Below, piece after piece: positions 44,612-59,477 of a DNA stretch of 64,000 nt (positions are counted from its first letter, which is position 1; every line of letters begins with the position of its first letter). The notes under the pieces are model-generated. The model was not told where the DNA came from, made no database searches, and saw only the letters and a list, made by a program, of their open reading frames with translations. The position numbers and the translations under genes are program-made. Source of the DNA: Apteryx mantelli (lineage: Eukaryota > Chordata > Aves > Apterygiformes > Apterygidae); NCBI RefSeq assembly GCF_036417845.1, contig NC_089979.1, positions 24,121,958 to 24,185,957 of the forward strand. Direction: 5' to 3'.

Positions 44612-47600
44612 GTGAGTGCTCCGCGGCGGGGCCCGGCCCAGGGCGGCAGAGGCGGCCGCCGCTCCCCGCGCAGGGACCTGTCGCATTTGTTCCCCCCTTC
44701 GCAGTGTCGGGCCCGCAGATCCGTGCGTTTTCTTGCAGCAGGGCAGCTCCCCGCCCCCCGCCGCTCTGCACGTCCCGGGCGCTGACGTGACCTGCGCGGC
44801 CACTGCGGCAGCGATGGAGAGCGCTGCTTCTGGAGAAATCTTCCCTCGTTTGGGGGGGGGAGAGCAGTGGAAACTTAGATAAATATCTTAACTCCAAGGG
44901 CAACTTAACCTGTGCAAACAACAATCATTTTTCCCCCTTCTTTCACAGCTGCTTTCCTTCTGAAGAAGTGTTGTGTGCTTCAGCTCACCGCCTCTCCTTT
45001 TGGAGAGGAGGATTATGGAAGTGACCGTTTAAAACTAATTGGTGTTAGCAGGCCTTCTTGGCTATTGGGAAGTAGCCAGGTTTTCCAAGTATCTCTTGGA
45101 AAAATGACCAAAAGCAGAGGAAATCCAGCAGCTGGACAGGCAGCTTAAGTAGCTTGTGTGACCTGGATGCGGGAGGGAGAGGAGGCCGCCATGTTTTCAA
45201 GAGTGTTTTGGTGAAAACCAAAATGCCCCACAAGGAGCAGGAGCGCAGCTCGGGCGCTTCCAGGTCACGGGCCGTCTCCTGGCTCCGCTGGGAGCTGTAA
45301 GTGCTGTGCAGTGCCTGCTGGTTGGTGTCTAGTCCCCGCGAGTTAAGCAGTGCAAAGGAAAGGTGCAACGAGTTCTTCATAAAGACACAAAGAGTTTCTT
45401 CTGGGATACAGTTGTCCCAGATTGATGGCGAGAGCAGGGAGAAGACTTCAGAGTGTGTGCAGAAAGAGTGGAGCACGCTGATCTTATTTCTCCAAATAAC
45501 ACTTGTGAAAGATAGAAAGGTATATAAATATATAAAGGTATATGCAGCAGACCTCCTCAGATGCATAACCAGTTTGCATTTTAGTTTGCAAAACTTCAGA
45601 TTATGGCAGTAATTTTCCTGGTTACTCTGCCTGGGATTCAGCTGTTACTTAGGAAATCAGAGACCATGTGTGCAATTAATATGCACAGTTAAAATGGTTT
45701 CAGTAACAAATGACTGAAAATGATAGTAGGCTTGCAAGGTACAGAAGCTAAGGAGGTTGGGTTTAAACAATTTTTTGTTATTTTTTGTTAAAACAGATTT
45801 TATAGAAAAAAACTAGTTAGAATACATAATCATTCAAAATAATAAATGAAGAATGCTTTTGGCATGTTTTTTATCATTTCATTAGAGCTATGTGGTAGCT
45901 TATATATTGCATGAAAATCATAAAAAAATTAAAAACTGTAAGAAGAAGGAGTTAGTATTCAAACAGAAACAAATCAGTTCAGGCTGTGCAAGCATTAGCA
46001 ACTTTCCAGCCCTGAATATGGGTATACCACAAAACACAGGAAGAACAACAGAGCTGATGGGGGTTTTAATCATGTAGATTTTTGCAACTTCTTGTAATAT
46101 GCAAGCTGTCCTTTCTCTTATTTTTTTTTTCTGTTAAATAACTCTCTTAAAGGTAGTTTTAAGCTGTTTCATTAAAAATATGTTTCCCTTGTGGTTATGG
46201 TTTTTGTCTCTTGCCTTTTATGATGAGAGCAGACTCTGGAAGATAAGCTCATGAATTGATGATATTATGAGGATTTATAATATGGAGGAAATTCTCTTTA
46301 AGATTCTTTCGATTTTTCATTGTATTGGAAATCCAGTAATGGTTATAACCACATTTTCTTACTTCTGTGGGTAGGGAAGGGGAGGGAAACCATTGAAATA
46401 CTTGATATCAGACTTAAATTCTTTTCCCTCCTTTCTTTATTCCTCACTTTAATACGTGAAGAGAGTTGGGGTGGAACATGATCTACGGCAATAAGAATTT
46501 TATTTTACAGACTGTGGGTTAACTGAAGGTTCCAGAAAATTAATTTGCTTCTCTACTATTATGCCCAAGGGGTCACTGTCAGCATAAAATTCATGTTTTT
46601 TTTCTGATTTTTTTTAGGTTCCTTTTTGCTACACCTAATTTTTAAGCTTACGGCAACTGAAAAAATTACTAGAGGGAAGAAAAATCTTTCTATTGTACTA
46701 TTTAGTTTGTGCAATTTGCTTCAGTTGTGTGATTGGTTTCCTTTCTGTAGGTAGTTGTGTTTCTTTGTGTGAACAACCCAGTAAAAGTGAGTAACTAGAA
46801 CTAGGAATACATGACTGTAAACCTGGGAAGTCTGCCCATGATGGGCAATACTGAATATTATTACAATCCACCTTGAGAAAAAATACTAGGTTTTGCATTG
46901 CTAGTACTTTTAGAAAAGTGTCTTAATTGAGGGAGATTTAATGCATCTGCTTTTTGTTATTAATGTGCCTTTTAAAGCCTCCTAAAATCCGCAAACAACA
47001 TTTGCTATATATGCTTCTGGATTTGCGTCAGGCTCTAAAAGAGGTTTCACAACAGTTGTGAAAACTCAAAGCATTTGCTAGTTATCAGCTGCTGTGTTTT
47101 GTAGGGGTAAGAACCCCTTATATCTGATTTCCTTTTTGTTTGATGCTGAAAATAGCAACTCTAATAGTAACCCTTGGTTTATTTTTGCTATTTTAAGCTT
47201 ATGTTCAAGAGAAATATGAGCACATGTAAGAATGGCAAATTTCATGAAAATGAATAAACGTGTTTACCTTAACACCCTGCTTTTCGACTCTTGGGGCTGG
47301 ATTTGGAATCGCTAGTTTTCTTGTTATAAAGAATCAGGTTACAGGCCTAGCAGAAAGTACTGTTCAAAACAAGCAACTTAGCTTTTCATAGGTGACCAAG
47401 TGTTTTTAATAGTTACAGTTATGTAGGATTTTGCAGTTCATAATCATTGTGTTGTGATTGTTTTTAACTTAATGGCACACCCCAGCGGCCGAACAAAGGT
47501 ATATCACTCTAGATTGGCAGCAGGCTACCTGCAGCAAAACTGCCGCAACGAAGAGCATTTATGCTTTGGATATAGTTGCCAATAAACAAAAACTTACTGG

Positions 47601-50600
47601 TTAAGCAAGCGGTCTTCTGCCAACCTCTAAAGCACAATCTCTTAAAGCAATGTGGTTTTATGTTTAGAAAAGAAGTCTGGAAGTCAGACAATCTGGATTC
47701 TGTTTGCAGTGCTGCCACAGACTTGTTCCATGCCTTTAGCCAGATAACTTGAGATCTGAATTTGAGAGGTGCATATCTTCCCTCTAATGCTCTGAGAGTT
47801 CAAACTGCATCCCCTCCCCTCCCCCCAGGAGTTTGCCTTATTTTAAAATAGGCTTTAAAGCTACTATTTTTGCGAAGTTAGAGTTGAGCTGTAACTTACT
47901 GCTATTATATCAGGAGTTAAGCGCTAAGCAATAGCATGCCCAGTTTACATCGAGCTGTACATAAAATATGTTTTTTGTTTGTCCTTTTATAGAAAGCATG
48001 ACTATGAAGGATTTCTGTGTTCTCTACTCTTGCCTGCAGAATCCCGAACTTCTGCTTTTGCTTTGAGAGCTTTCAACGTGGAACTGGCTCAGGCAGGTAT
48101 TAAAATACATTTCCAGAGTTTGCAAATATAAAATAACAATTTCAGAATTATAAATTATGTTAGTAGGTGGTGTTTTGCTGAGATTAACATTTTATACTAT
48201 AAAGGGCAATGAATAAGTAATCCACTACAAACCTCTGCTTTTGAATGGCCCTTGGGATGTAGGCAGCCTCCTACAGTTTATTTTGTTTATGCATATAGTT
48301 TTTCTCCTTTATGTTGTGCATTTCAAAAGTAAATGATAACAATGAGGCTGCGGTCCTTGACACTGTTATGTGATTGCATCTGTGTCCTGGCTTCAAATGC
48401 AAGGGCTGAATCTGAAAAGTGCAGCTAAATCCTATCTGTAGAAGGTCAATCAAAAACTTGGGTGATATAATCAGTCCCAGCTCTTTGCTGGCAGAAGCTA
48501 GATAATAGAAAAGCTGCCAGGAGGGAATTGTGTAATTAGAGATGTGAGAGAGGAGTGGCAGCAGTTTCTCCCCTTTGCTAGGTGGTCGGAGGCTGCCACT
48601 GTAACCACGAAAGTTGGTACCATTCGCCAGAAAGGAGCAATCCGAGAGATGTGCTGACCCAGCAAAACCTCTAAGCAGCTCTTGTTGGCAATGCTTCCAG
48701 CAACCCTTAGTGCTGCCCTTCCTCACCACTGTTACTATGGCTTCTTATCCTTCTGGAAAGAAAGATGAGGTGACAGTCACCCAGGCCTTAATTTCCATGG
48801 CTTTCAAATCCAGGTTCTGATGAAGATTCCCACCCCCTGTAGTGTATGAATACTTTATGAAGAATAAATGTAAATTCAGAACTGAGCACTTTCCCTATCG
48901 AGTTTGGTTGTGTCCTGTGTCTGTCTTTTCAGTGTAGATAGACTAAGGGTCTTAAGGAGACTGTAATTTCACTCCAGATATATCCTTTTCAGATTAAAGA
49001 CTCCATAACTCAGAAGGGTACAGGTTTGATGCGAATGCAGTTCTGGAGGGATGCTGTGGAAGATATATACTGTGATAAGCCACCACATCAGCCGGTTGCT
49101 ATAGAACTGTGGAAGGTAAAATATATTTTTGTTGTCCTAAATTCACTTCGCTAAGATATAGCTATGAGAAATAACATCATTATTTCATGTATGCTGTGTT
49201 GCACTGTTGACTACATTATTTGTGTAAAACAGATGATATAAAGGGTGGTGTGTGATATTGTAAGTAACCTAAAACCAAAGAGCAAAGCTGGAGAAGGAGG
49301 ATATTTAGGGAGGACCTGCTTGGAGGGTCAGACTTCTGTGAACAAAGTTCTCCTCAGGTGAAGGACAGAGTAAGTTCTGGCAAGTTGTAAGTTGATAGCA
49401 AGTGAAGTGTGTAAGTAAATTTTCCTGAGCCTGTTCTAGTCCTGTCTAAGAAGATTAAGCACTGCAAGAAGGACAGGACACTAAGCCCAGAGGTTGGTCT
49501 AGCAAACAGTGTGAGGAAAAGCCCAAGACTTTAATACCTAATTACAGTAGATAATAGGAAGAATCTTAACAGAGTCTTTTTCCTTGTTGAAGAGTTACTT
49601 GATGACTTTTATTTATATATTACATGTTTTGTACAGAGTATAGATCCTCTTGTGTGTATTGAGTAACAAGGAAGGTACTTGTGACCTTCAGTTTATTTTT
49701 ACCAAGATGTCTGTTGTGAGTTCAGGCAGGCACTAGAATGTCATAGGTAAAATACACCTACAGACCTGCACCACTGCTGGATGTGGCTGAAGAAGCAGAG
49801 GTTTTTTCATAAATTTTTTTGTTTCTAGTTAGAGCTCCCATTGACCTGTTCAAGGGATAACTGAAGGTCTGAAGGTAATATAAATAGATTTCTGCTCGGT
49901 GCTGATATAGAATCATAGAATAATGTAGGTTGGAAGGGACCTCAGGATGTCCTCTAGTCCAGCTCCTCACTCAGAGCAGGGCTAACTTCAGGGCATATCC
50001 AGTTGAATTTTGAGTCTCTTCAGGGATGGAAATTCCATGTGTTGCTAACTTGACATCTTTGGGCCAGAGGCCACAAGTCTTAGAACCCTCAAAAAGAGCA
50101 CCTACCTTAAGGCCTCTACTCTGTAAGACCAGAATTTGCATTTAAGCTAAGGATTTCTGAGCTCCTGGACAAGAAAAACTGCAATCTGCCTAGAGCTAAA
50201 CAGCTGAATACTGTTAACTTGGATCCCATAGGTAGTTTGGTTCATGGACCTGCTGAAAAACAGGCAGTCAAATGTGGAGTCTTCATCTGAGTGTTCATCT
50301 GCATTGCCCCTGTTAAAATCCCAGAAAAAGAAGGACACCCACAGAAACAGTGGGCTAGAACAATGCAGTTCCTGTGGATTTAGAGCATTTAATTTGTTGC
50401 CATCTTGGCTTCATATCCACAGTCTGTTGCACCTCTGAGACCACAAATCTGAATTCTTTCCAAATCCCCTTTGAATGATCTTTGGCAGTGCTGAAAGTGC
50501 GGCCTCTCCGACTCTTCCTCCTTCAAATGTGAAATGAAGTACAAGTGAGCATTTGTTCCTGTCTATCAACACTCATATTTAAGTTAAATTTTAAATTAAA

Positions 50601-53600
50601 CAAAATACCTTTTAACTAAGAGAAAACATAGGCAAAGCCGAGAAGTAAAATAAAGGCCTGTATCTATTAGAGTCACTTACAGGAGGACCAGAGCTATTCG
50701 TAGGTGTATCCAACTCAGATAAAGTGTGGCCTTAGCCACAACAAAGTGGCTAAGTGGAATTAAAGCTGAATTTAGGGAAGATATTTTAACACAAATGTTG
50801 GAATGCAGTACTGGTAGTTTTGCATGTTAGTCTGTCTGTGCCTTTGCTTTTTATATCCTTTTTTCTGTCTCTCTTCCAGCGTACGGCAAACTGCCCAGGA
50901 ACAAGACAGCCTTCTCCCTAAATGTGTTTGTCTCCTTTCCAGGGAGGAACTTGCTTTAATGTGGCTTTACTTATTTTTGTTTCCAAAGATATCCTCTCAT
51001 GCAGTTGTCTGGCTGAGTAACTTAGATACAAGTTAGTTTTGGATATGATTGTATATATTCTGTCCACCACTTCTCATTTCATGCTGCTTGTGTGTTTATG
51101 TATGCAGGGCAGAAATGTTTACTAGCAGATGAGAAACTTATAACAAACATCATTCAGATATAAATCATTCAATATTCAGATATAAATTACACGCCTTTCC
51201 AACAGATAAGATTGCCAGTCATACTCCTTTCTTCCAAAACGGAAAAGTGCTTTTTGAGGTGGAAGAAAGAATTGGTCTATCTGTGTGGAAAGATTTGACC
51301 TTACCTATGATTGGTCTGATGGAAGACCAATATGAGACAATCCAAAAAGAACTGGTTGTGAAATAAGCTATTGAGAAATAATTCAAAAAATATTTGTGGG
51401 AGCTCTCATAGTTCTGAACACTGCAGAGCACTGAACTGAACAAACAGCACAGTCTGTCCTGGTGACCTGTGCTCTCAAGATGTGATTTTATTTCTACACG
51501 TCAGCAAATACCCCAAGAATGACCTGTTTGAGGAGTGTAGCTTCACAGATGATCAATAATATCATTGTAGTTCTTAAAAAGAAGGATTTGGAAAGAGACA
51601 CCTGAATTCATAAATACTGCAGAGCTGTTAATGGAGTTAGCATGCCTTCTGCACAACATATTGTATCTATACTCCATTCTCGCTATTGGGTTTGTATGAA
51701 GAACAATTTCAGTTTTCCAGAAGAAATACTAATTTGTCAAGCTAAATATATTCCAAATATTTTATGTATCCCAGAATACTCAAATTTGGATTTCTAGAGT
51801 TTTCTGAACTAGTTCATGTGTAAAGTATGTAAATAGCTTGTTATTTTATTATTTCTAGAATTATTAATAGCTCAACTCTCAGTGACTTTAATATGAATTT
51901 AGGTGGCAACTGTATAATACCTGTTCTTACTTATCTGTCCATTTTCAACATAGGAAAAGTGAGGCCTAAACCTCTAATCATTTCTGTGGAAGAAGTCAAA
52001 CTTAAATTTTCCAAAAATGAGGACCTCTATGTTTGAACAAAGGTAGATCAAAATAGATATACAAAATGTGTACTTTAGCAGAACTCAGTTTGGTGCTTAA
52101 TTCTTCACCTTCTGTGGGGATTTTTCAAGGACTATATTTACAAAACAATGCTTAACATGAGCAAGCAAGAAGCAAAACTGGCGTCTGTGTCTCTAACCTT
52201 AGAATTTGCTTTTTCATACACCAAATAGTTGCTCAAGCAGAATTTGTTGAATCAACAAGAAGAACTGTTCTTGCAAAACTTGAAAACATATTTACAAATA
52301 TAATGGATATAAAGAAGAAGTAGAAAATGAGTTATAAAAGCTAAGACTTTGAGAAGTCTGCTCCATAAGTTTTGCGTATAAATATTCAAATGTGTGATTG
52401 TAGCCTTGCTGATAGTCTGGTCTGCAGAATTCAAGGTGGCTTTGAGATGGGGGTGTGTGTGTGTAAGAGGCTTGAAAGCAAGTTGATTGAATGAAGTGGT
52501 GCAGGAAGGGAGTCAAATATGAGATGAGTCAAAAGACAAATAGATGGATATGAGATACTATAGGATACTTTTTTTTAACAATCATACATTATATTATTTT
52601 GTTAGAATGCTGTTTTTACAGTGTGTATTGGTACAATTTACAGTCATTCTCTTGAAAATTTATAGGGGGAATCTTTATTGCTTGGCTCTGGAGGAAGCTG
52701 TTCTCTTTGGAAAGCAAACATGGTGATTTGCAAATATTTTGTGGGAAAGTATGACTCCATGATAGAATAAATTGCTTTCAAAATATTTTTAAATAAATGT
52801 GTTTAAATGGCTTGATGTTCAAGATCTCATTTTTTGTCTGCAACGACTTCTAACAAATATAAAAAAATTTTTAAATTTGAAGAAGATTCTCTTTTTCCAC
52901 TGACATGCCACTTTAATTTAACCCAGTGAATACAATCCTTGTAAGAAAAGGATTATCTAAAATATATTTAAGCCTTCAGAATGCAGTACTGCCGTCATTT
53001 TCTAAGCGGTAACATGGGTGTTTAATTTTCAGGCTGTCAAGAGAAATAATCTAACTAAAATGTGGATCATGAAGATTATTGATGAAAGAGTAAGTATTGG
53101 CCATTCAAAGTATGGTTTTATTTTTTTGTCATATTTGATTTTTTCCCCCTTAATTTTATGTGTTTGTGCTTAGAACTAAAGGTTAAGTAATTCATCTCTT
53201 TCAGTCAGTAGTATTTCTCTTTAAGAATGGTACTGTTATATTTCCTTTTAATTCCCCCTTGATGCTCTAATGCATGATTTGTGCTCTTTTTGGCCAAAAT
53301 AGCAAGTAGAATGCTTTTGTTTATTTTTCCTTTTAAAAGAATGCAGTTTGTCAGTCTGCATCTTCTTTGTTCCCTGCTCTGGTAACCAATATATCTGTGT
53401 GCGTGTTTTCTCTTGCTGGCCTTTGTTCCTGAGGTGAAATGGTTACCTCTAGAGGTAATCCATTTTGAGTTATACTTAGACCTCTTCCTGTGTGTATGTG
53501 AGAGGAGCTTCATCCTATGAGATTAAATAGAAGGTCTCCATATGCAGCTGCTTTTCAATTAAGAATTTTGGAAAAATGCATTTTATTTGAAATAGAAATT

Positions 53601-56600
53601 AAGATGTGCAACTCATGCATACTCTCATACTTAAAAACATACAAAAAACCATACAAAACTCATACATAGTCTCTTTTTCTGCCATTCCAATCCTGTTCCA
53701 TCCATTTATATCATTTTATTCTTCCTCATATGTTTCTATTACCATGTCAATTTTGCACCTAAATATTCTTCTGTTGTGATGAGTTGTGGATATAAAATCT
53801 CAAAAATGAAATGCCCTGTCTGAACCTTTCTGCCACACTTTGCTGCTGCTCCCTATTGTGGCTGTGAAGTTCTTTCCAAGCAGTACTGTGAAACCAGAGC
53901 ATTGAAATGACACGAGTTTTAAAATATCTACACTCTTTTGGGGAAAAATGAGAGGAAGAATTTCACTTCTACAGTTATGCTGCTACCAGCTGTGATGCAA
54001 GGGCAAAAATGAGCAGGCAGAGGGCAGGAACTTCTTAAGCTGGCTTTCCTGCTACAGCTAGCATCGCCTGAAGTTACGTCTTGAGAAAACTGGCGGTCAA
54101 TTACTTGTGTGTCATTGCTATGAAAGACCGTTCAGAGTTTTTTTAATCTTAAGACTGATATATTTTAACCACAAAACCCAATAGGACAGGAAGAATGATG
54201 GAGGGTGTTACATTTTTGGAGATATTTGCATATGACTTCAAAACCCATGTGTGCATTTGATAAATAGATTTTAGTGCATATTTTGAAAATATATTCTTGA
54301 TTATCTGAGTTTCTCCCTGCTTCAGTTGCTAGCCAAGTATTAGAATTGGCAACCCAGTAGTGTAAGAATACCATACAATGTTTTGTTTTGGCTGTATCTC
54401 TTTTTTCTGGAGAATTCTGATTTCTTGTTATTGCAAAAAGTTAAAATTGATCCAGTAACTGGTATTGGTTGCAGTTGCATGTAGTTGTTTGGTTATGCTA
54501 GACATGCTAACTAAGCTTTAATGACTGTTTCTATCTGTGCGTATATTCTCTTTCTATCTTATCATAATTTTGTTCTATTTTCATAATGGATTAGTCTGAT
54601 CTGATAATAAATTTGCATAAATAACAATTATACTTACCTTTTACTGGAAGTTTTTACTGCAGTTCTGTGTTCAAATTGCAGGAGAAAAATTTGGATGATA
54701 GAGCATACAGTAATATCCAGGAACTTGAAACATATGCTGAGAACACTCAGAGTGCTCTCTTGTACCTCACCTTGGAAATGCTTGGTAGGTGGTTTCCCCT
54801 TTTTAGATTTTGTTGATGACTCATTAGTACTGGTACGATGTTTATTAATGTGAGGGTTTAAAAAAAAACAAAAACCACTTCTTCCACTGAAGTTTAATTT
54901 CAGTAGAAGTTGTCTTGGGTAATACTCAAATATCTTATGAACATTCAACCAGAAATCTGGAATCTTACTGCAGCTGTGCTAGAAGTACATACTTTGGTGG
55001 AAAGTTCATTGAAGTGTGATTTCCTACTACTCTGTCTCTTAACGTTCTGTCTTCTCTTTTCTTGCTCCTATTACACAGTATGGTAAATTCAGCTTTTCAG
55101 TGTCTTTTCCGAGGACCCCACTCAGCAGGACACAGACTACCATAGCTACTCTGCAGCTATTGCTTTATATTGCAGTGATACTCACTTGTTATCTTGCAAC
55201 AGCTGGTGTCTCAACCTATGAACTTCCCCTTGGTGATATTGCAAATTTGAGTCTGAAACCTCTCCTCTTCGTAAAAGTAGGTTAACTATCAACAGTTCAG
55301 TAGTAAGAAGAAAGGCAACAAAGACAACACGATCTTTGAGGTTTAGAATTAGTATGTGTGTTGTGTCTAATATAACAGTCATGGATTGGGAAAGAACTGT
55401 TCATTTACAGTGAAGAAAAGGATAACTCTTTTAGGTGTGTCTTGCATCATGAAAGTATTCCCGGTGTTAGTTCAGGTGTAAAAGATGAGTGGGAATTATT
55501 ATTAAGTAGGATACTAGTAGTATTTAGTTGCGATATTATTGTAGTAGTAGTATTTTCCTCTTGCTTGTCAGAGTAGTCTCATGGAGGCTAGTGCTGAGGC
55601 TAAACAACAACAAAAAAACATTGTGAAGAAAGATATATGTTGAGGACATTCTTCTTAAGAAGAAATGAGGAAGGGAACCTGTTATAACATCTGATGTTTG
55701 CTTTCCCAGTAGGAATTTGGTAAAATGTTTCAAATGTCTTTCTGAACATCTGGTTGTAGAAATGTAGGACTAAGAAATACCTACCTGTCTTCCATTCTGA
55801 GAAATATCTTCAATTCTGAGAAAGATCAATTATGCTTGGGTCATCCCTGATACAAATCAGATCACTCTTTCTTGAAAATCTGTTATGCAGACTCTAGACT
55901 TTCTAGGCAGCCTACTGTCATGTTTAACTTCTCTTAAATATATGTTTAATTAAATATCTAAGCAAAAGTCTCCTTCACTGCATATTAAACATATAACTTC
56001 TGTGTTTTCTTCCAAAAATACTGAAAAATTAATTGAACACAGCCATCTTCTTGATGTTCCCCATCAGCAGTCCTCTCTAGACTAAATGGACCTAATTACA
56101 TCACAGGTCATGTTTGCTAAACCTCTTGTGCTTTTCAGCTTTTTACAAACAAACTGGCAACAGATTAGGAGCATCTTGCCTAAAAATAGCAGTGCAGCTT
56201 CATTCTTACTGATTTCAGGGTACTTCTCTAACTTGTCAAGCTTATTTTGACTTCTAATCTTGCCTTCCAAATTATTGGCACTTTCTCCCAGCTCCTGTCA
56301 TTTAATAATATTAATATTGTGCTCTCTGATTCATCATATAAGTAGTTATCCTGAGTCTGGTATTACTCAATATTTTTGTTAGACCTTTGCAGAACCTTGC
56401 TTTTGGGGCATCTTCCCAGGGTGAGTGCGAGTCATTGCTAACTGTTATTCCTTAGGCTTCCCCCCCCCCCATATTTTTTTTTATATCTAAAGCATATAGA
56501 CGTATACGCTGCCCAGACAATATCTGTAAGTTATATCTTCTCTTTCATCCAAGCCACAACCTGTTCTCTGCTGCCGTTGCGAAAATAAGTCCATGTCGGC

Positions 56601-59443
56601 TGCCTCTAGCCACTCTTTCCCAAAAATTTCTGAGACCCACGCAAGGCTTGGGCAGATCTGTGTAGTGAATCTGGTATGCTCACTTTCCGGGGTTAGTTAG
56701 GCTCATGTGTCTGTAATTCCGATGTCTTCATGTCTTCCTTTGTAAAAGGCTGCTGTTAGAGACTTTAGTGAATTGAAGGGCTCTCCTTTAAACTTTCATT
56801 TTATCCTAAGTCAGGCCTGTGACAAAACATTATGGCTTTCTGATCAGCCTAAGATAATCGTAGACAGTCATGCCATGAAGAGGCATGTTGCTGCTCTGCC
56901 CAGCACATCTTCATCTTGTTTCAGTTCTAACAGTTGTGTGGCCATGCAGTGATCAGAGTTAGTTTTCCATTGTGCTGGTGATCTGATCCAGTTTGCCATG
57001 CTACTATCTCATTGCCCATGACAGCACAAGGGAGGTAGTAGAAATATGGGAGAAGAGTAGGACTGTTCTGTTTGGCTTCAGCGCGCTGCTAAACAGCTGC
57101 AGCTGATCATGAAACCATGCTGTAAGCATTATTGCTTGTCAGGAATCTCACACTGGAATGACTTTTCTGGCAGGAAAAACAGTTATTGAAATACTGTTAT
57201 CCAGGGACAAGACAGGCCGATGAAAATGAGTTTGTACAGTGATGTATTGTGTCTGAATAGGTGCTGCTTTGCTGATTGTAAGTACACCCTTTGCAGAAAC
57301 TGGAACTAGCTAAAAGGTGTCTCACTCCTGAATGTGGCATGAATTTGCCTGCTGCTTTGCACCTCTGAGATGAGGTCTCAAGGCAATTTATGAACATATG
57401 CCCTTCCTTCATAGTCTTCCCTGACATGTATCACAGTTGTATTTAAGGAAAGCTAAGAATTATATGAAACCATGAAGGAACAGCATGAGAATATGTATTT
57501 CTAAACCTATTATTTCTGAAATTTTAGGTGTGAGGGACATCCATGCAGACCATGCAGCCAGTCACATTGGGAAAGCGCAAGGCATAGTTACCTGTTTAAG
57601 AGCAACTCCACATCATAGTACAAGACGAAAGGTCTTTCTTCCCATGGATATTTGTATGTTGGTAAGAGAAAAGTTGTCTGGATTTGAACAGTATAGTGTT
57701 TCTAACTGCCTCTGAGCACTAGCTCTGAGATCATACTTTATTAGCCCAGAGACAGAACACTTTTTATTTACTCATATAGCTGTTTCTGCTGTTCCCCAGT
57801 GAAGTTGCCATTGTCACAGTTTTAATGTTTTATATCTTTAGGGAGATGAGTGACCTGTGTAAAGCTTTAGGGTTTTTTCATTTTTTCTTTTTGTTCTTTG
57901 TTTTTACATTAAATCTAGTATTAAATCTTTCAGGAATGTTTCCATTAGTGTGTAGATATACACATATGAAATAGGGGCTTTCTTTTTGCTTTTTGCCATA
58001 AGGAAGCACCACAAGAAATTTTACTCATGGATAAGCTTCTCAGGTTTTTCTTCACTACCTTTCCATAATGTTCTGGCCTTTTTTTTTTTTTTTTTTTTAC
58101 ATCCGATAGCTGTAAGCATATGTTCATGCATTGCTGTAGGAGATGCAATTCTGAGTATACCATATCCTCTTCTACATTGGTCACTGTCAAAAAAAATACT
58201 GTTCTTTGCAAGCCTGGTGGAATTGGTAGTGCGCACCAATCCCATGGTAATGGCTTCCTTCATAAGCTGGCCTGGCTCCTTTGTTAACTGTTGTTGACTT
58301 TATTCTGTTTAATCTCGCCGCTTGGATAATATTTTTAAAAATTGGGCATCTGTGTAAACTGATCTAAATTGCAAAAATTTTAAAATGTGACTCAGTTAAT
58401 CCAGCTGACCACGAAGTCTTCCGAGAACCAGTGCATGCAAAGATAGCCACAACAAACCATTTTTTTGAATTTCTTTCCAACTGACCAACTTAAACAAGGG
58501 GGCAAAAACCGCTCGGGCTGTTTCAGTCTTGTCAGCAGTTCGCTTGCTAGGGCAGGTGTTTGAGTTTTCTTATCTTTTGCAAAGCTAGAATGGAAACCTG
58601 ATATTTGTTGAGGGTTTTTCTTTGTTTTGTTTTTCCTTCCCATATCTAGCATGGAGTTTCACAAGAGGATTTCATAAGATGCAAGCAAGAGAAAAACGTG
58701 AGAGATGTAATTTATGACATTGCCAGCCAGGCACATATTCATCTAGAACATGTGAGATTCCTTCTTCTCTCTTTTTTTTTTTTTTTCTTTTTAAATAAAA
58801 GAAATTGATGTTAATCTTTACGGAGAATTGTAATGCTGTGTTGTTAGAAGACTTGTAGCTTCACACTTTATTTCAAATATTTTACCTTTAATTACTTTGA
58901 GAGAGAGTTTAAAATTCAAAAAGAGCCACAGAATCTCTAAATATTTTACAGCTACTTCTCCATGAATATTATATTTATCTATGTATACAGGAGGCAGTTT
59001 ACCCCTAGCCAGATCCAGTTGCATATATACAAATACTACATATAAGGCTTATTATCGAGAGAGAAACTTGAAGCAGACTTGTACGAATGCAAGAATGTGC
59101 CAGCATGGAATCGAAACCACAGAGAGTACCTCTGCATGTGGTACTTCACAGCACGGCTGAATGGCTGCCAGGGAAGCAGAGGATTTTGCCTTTAACTGGC
59201 AGAAGCATGCGTGGGAAGGGGGATTCCTTCCCCAGCACAACCAAACATGCTCAAAGCTATATCGGGAAAGGGTTGGGTTTTTGTTTATTTCTTTTCTGGT
59301 ACATAGCCAAGTGAATTAGGAAAGACTTTACTTGGAATGGATGATAATGAATCTGGAAGACCTGCATAGTTCTATTCTTTTTCCTTTATGCTGTTGTTTT
59401 AGCTTTACTTTTCATTGCTTGTTGGTATATAGTACAGAAGCAG

Positions 59444-59477
<34 letters not shown>

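Larger units (their letters stand above)
43870..44870. promoter_or_regulatory. NDUFAF6: CpG island of NDUFAF6
   Basis: High G+C, CpG-dense DNA covering the region upstream of and including exon 1, densest at 44215-44660. Long frames on the minus strand (up to 241 codons) are antisense composition artefacts. Confidence 0.9.
49116..53032 (+). other. NDUFAF6: NDUFAF6 intron 3 (3.9 kb)
   Basis: GT-AG intron containing a CR1 3'-end fragment (49907-50040) and a probable antisense MIR remnant (51930-52000), plus a short GT microsatellite at about 52447-52463. No other gene is recognised. Confidence 0.85.

Noticed and set aside
44165-44924. Minus-strand frames of 212 and 241 codons opposite NDUFAF6 exon 1
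   Set aside because: Antisense composition artefacts of the NDUFAF6 CpG island. The plus strand carries the true exon.
45045-45566. 173-codon minus-strand frame in NDUFAF6 intron 1
   Set aside because: No recognisable domain and no promoter evidence. Its composition is what intronic sequence would give.
48271-48729. 152-codon minus-strand frame in NDUFAF6 intron 2
   Set aside because: No family resemblance, and it lies wholly inside an intron with no supporting splice structure.
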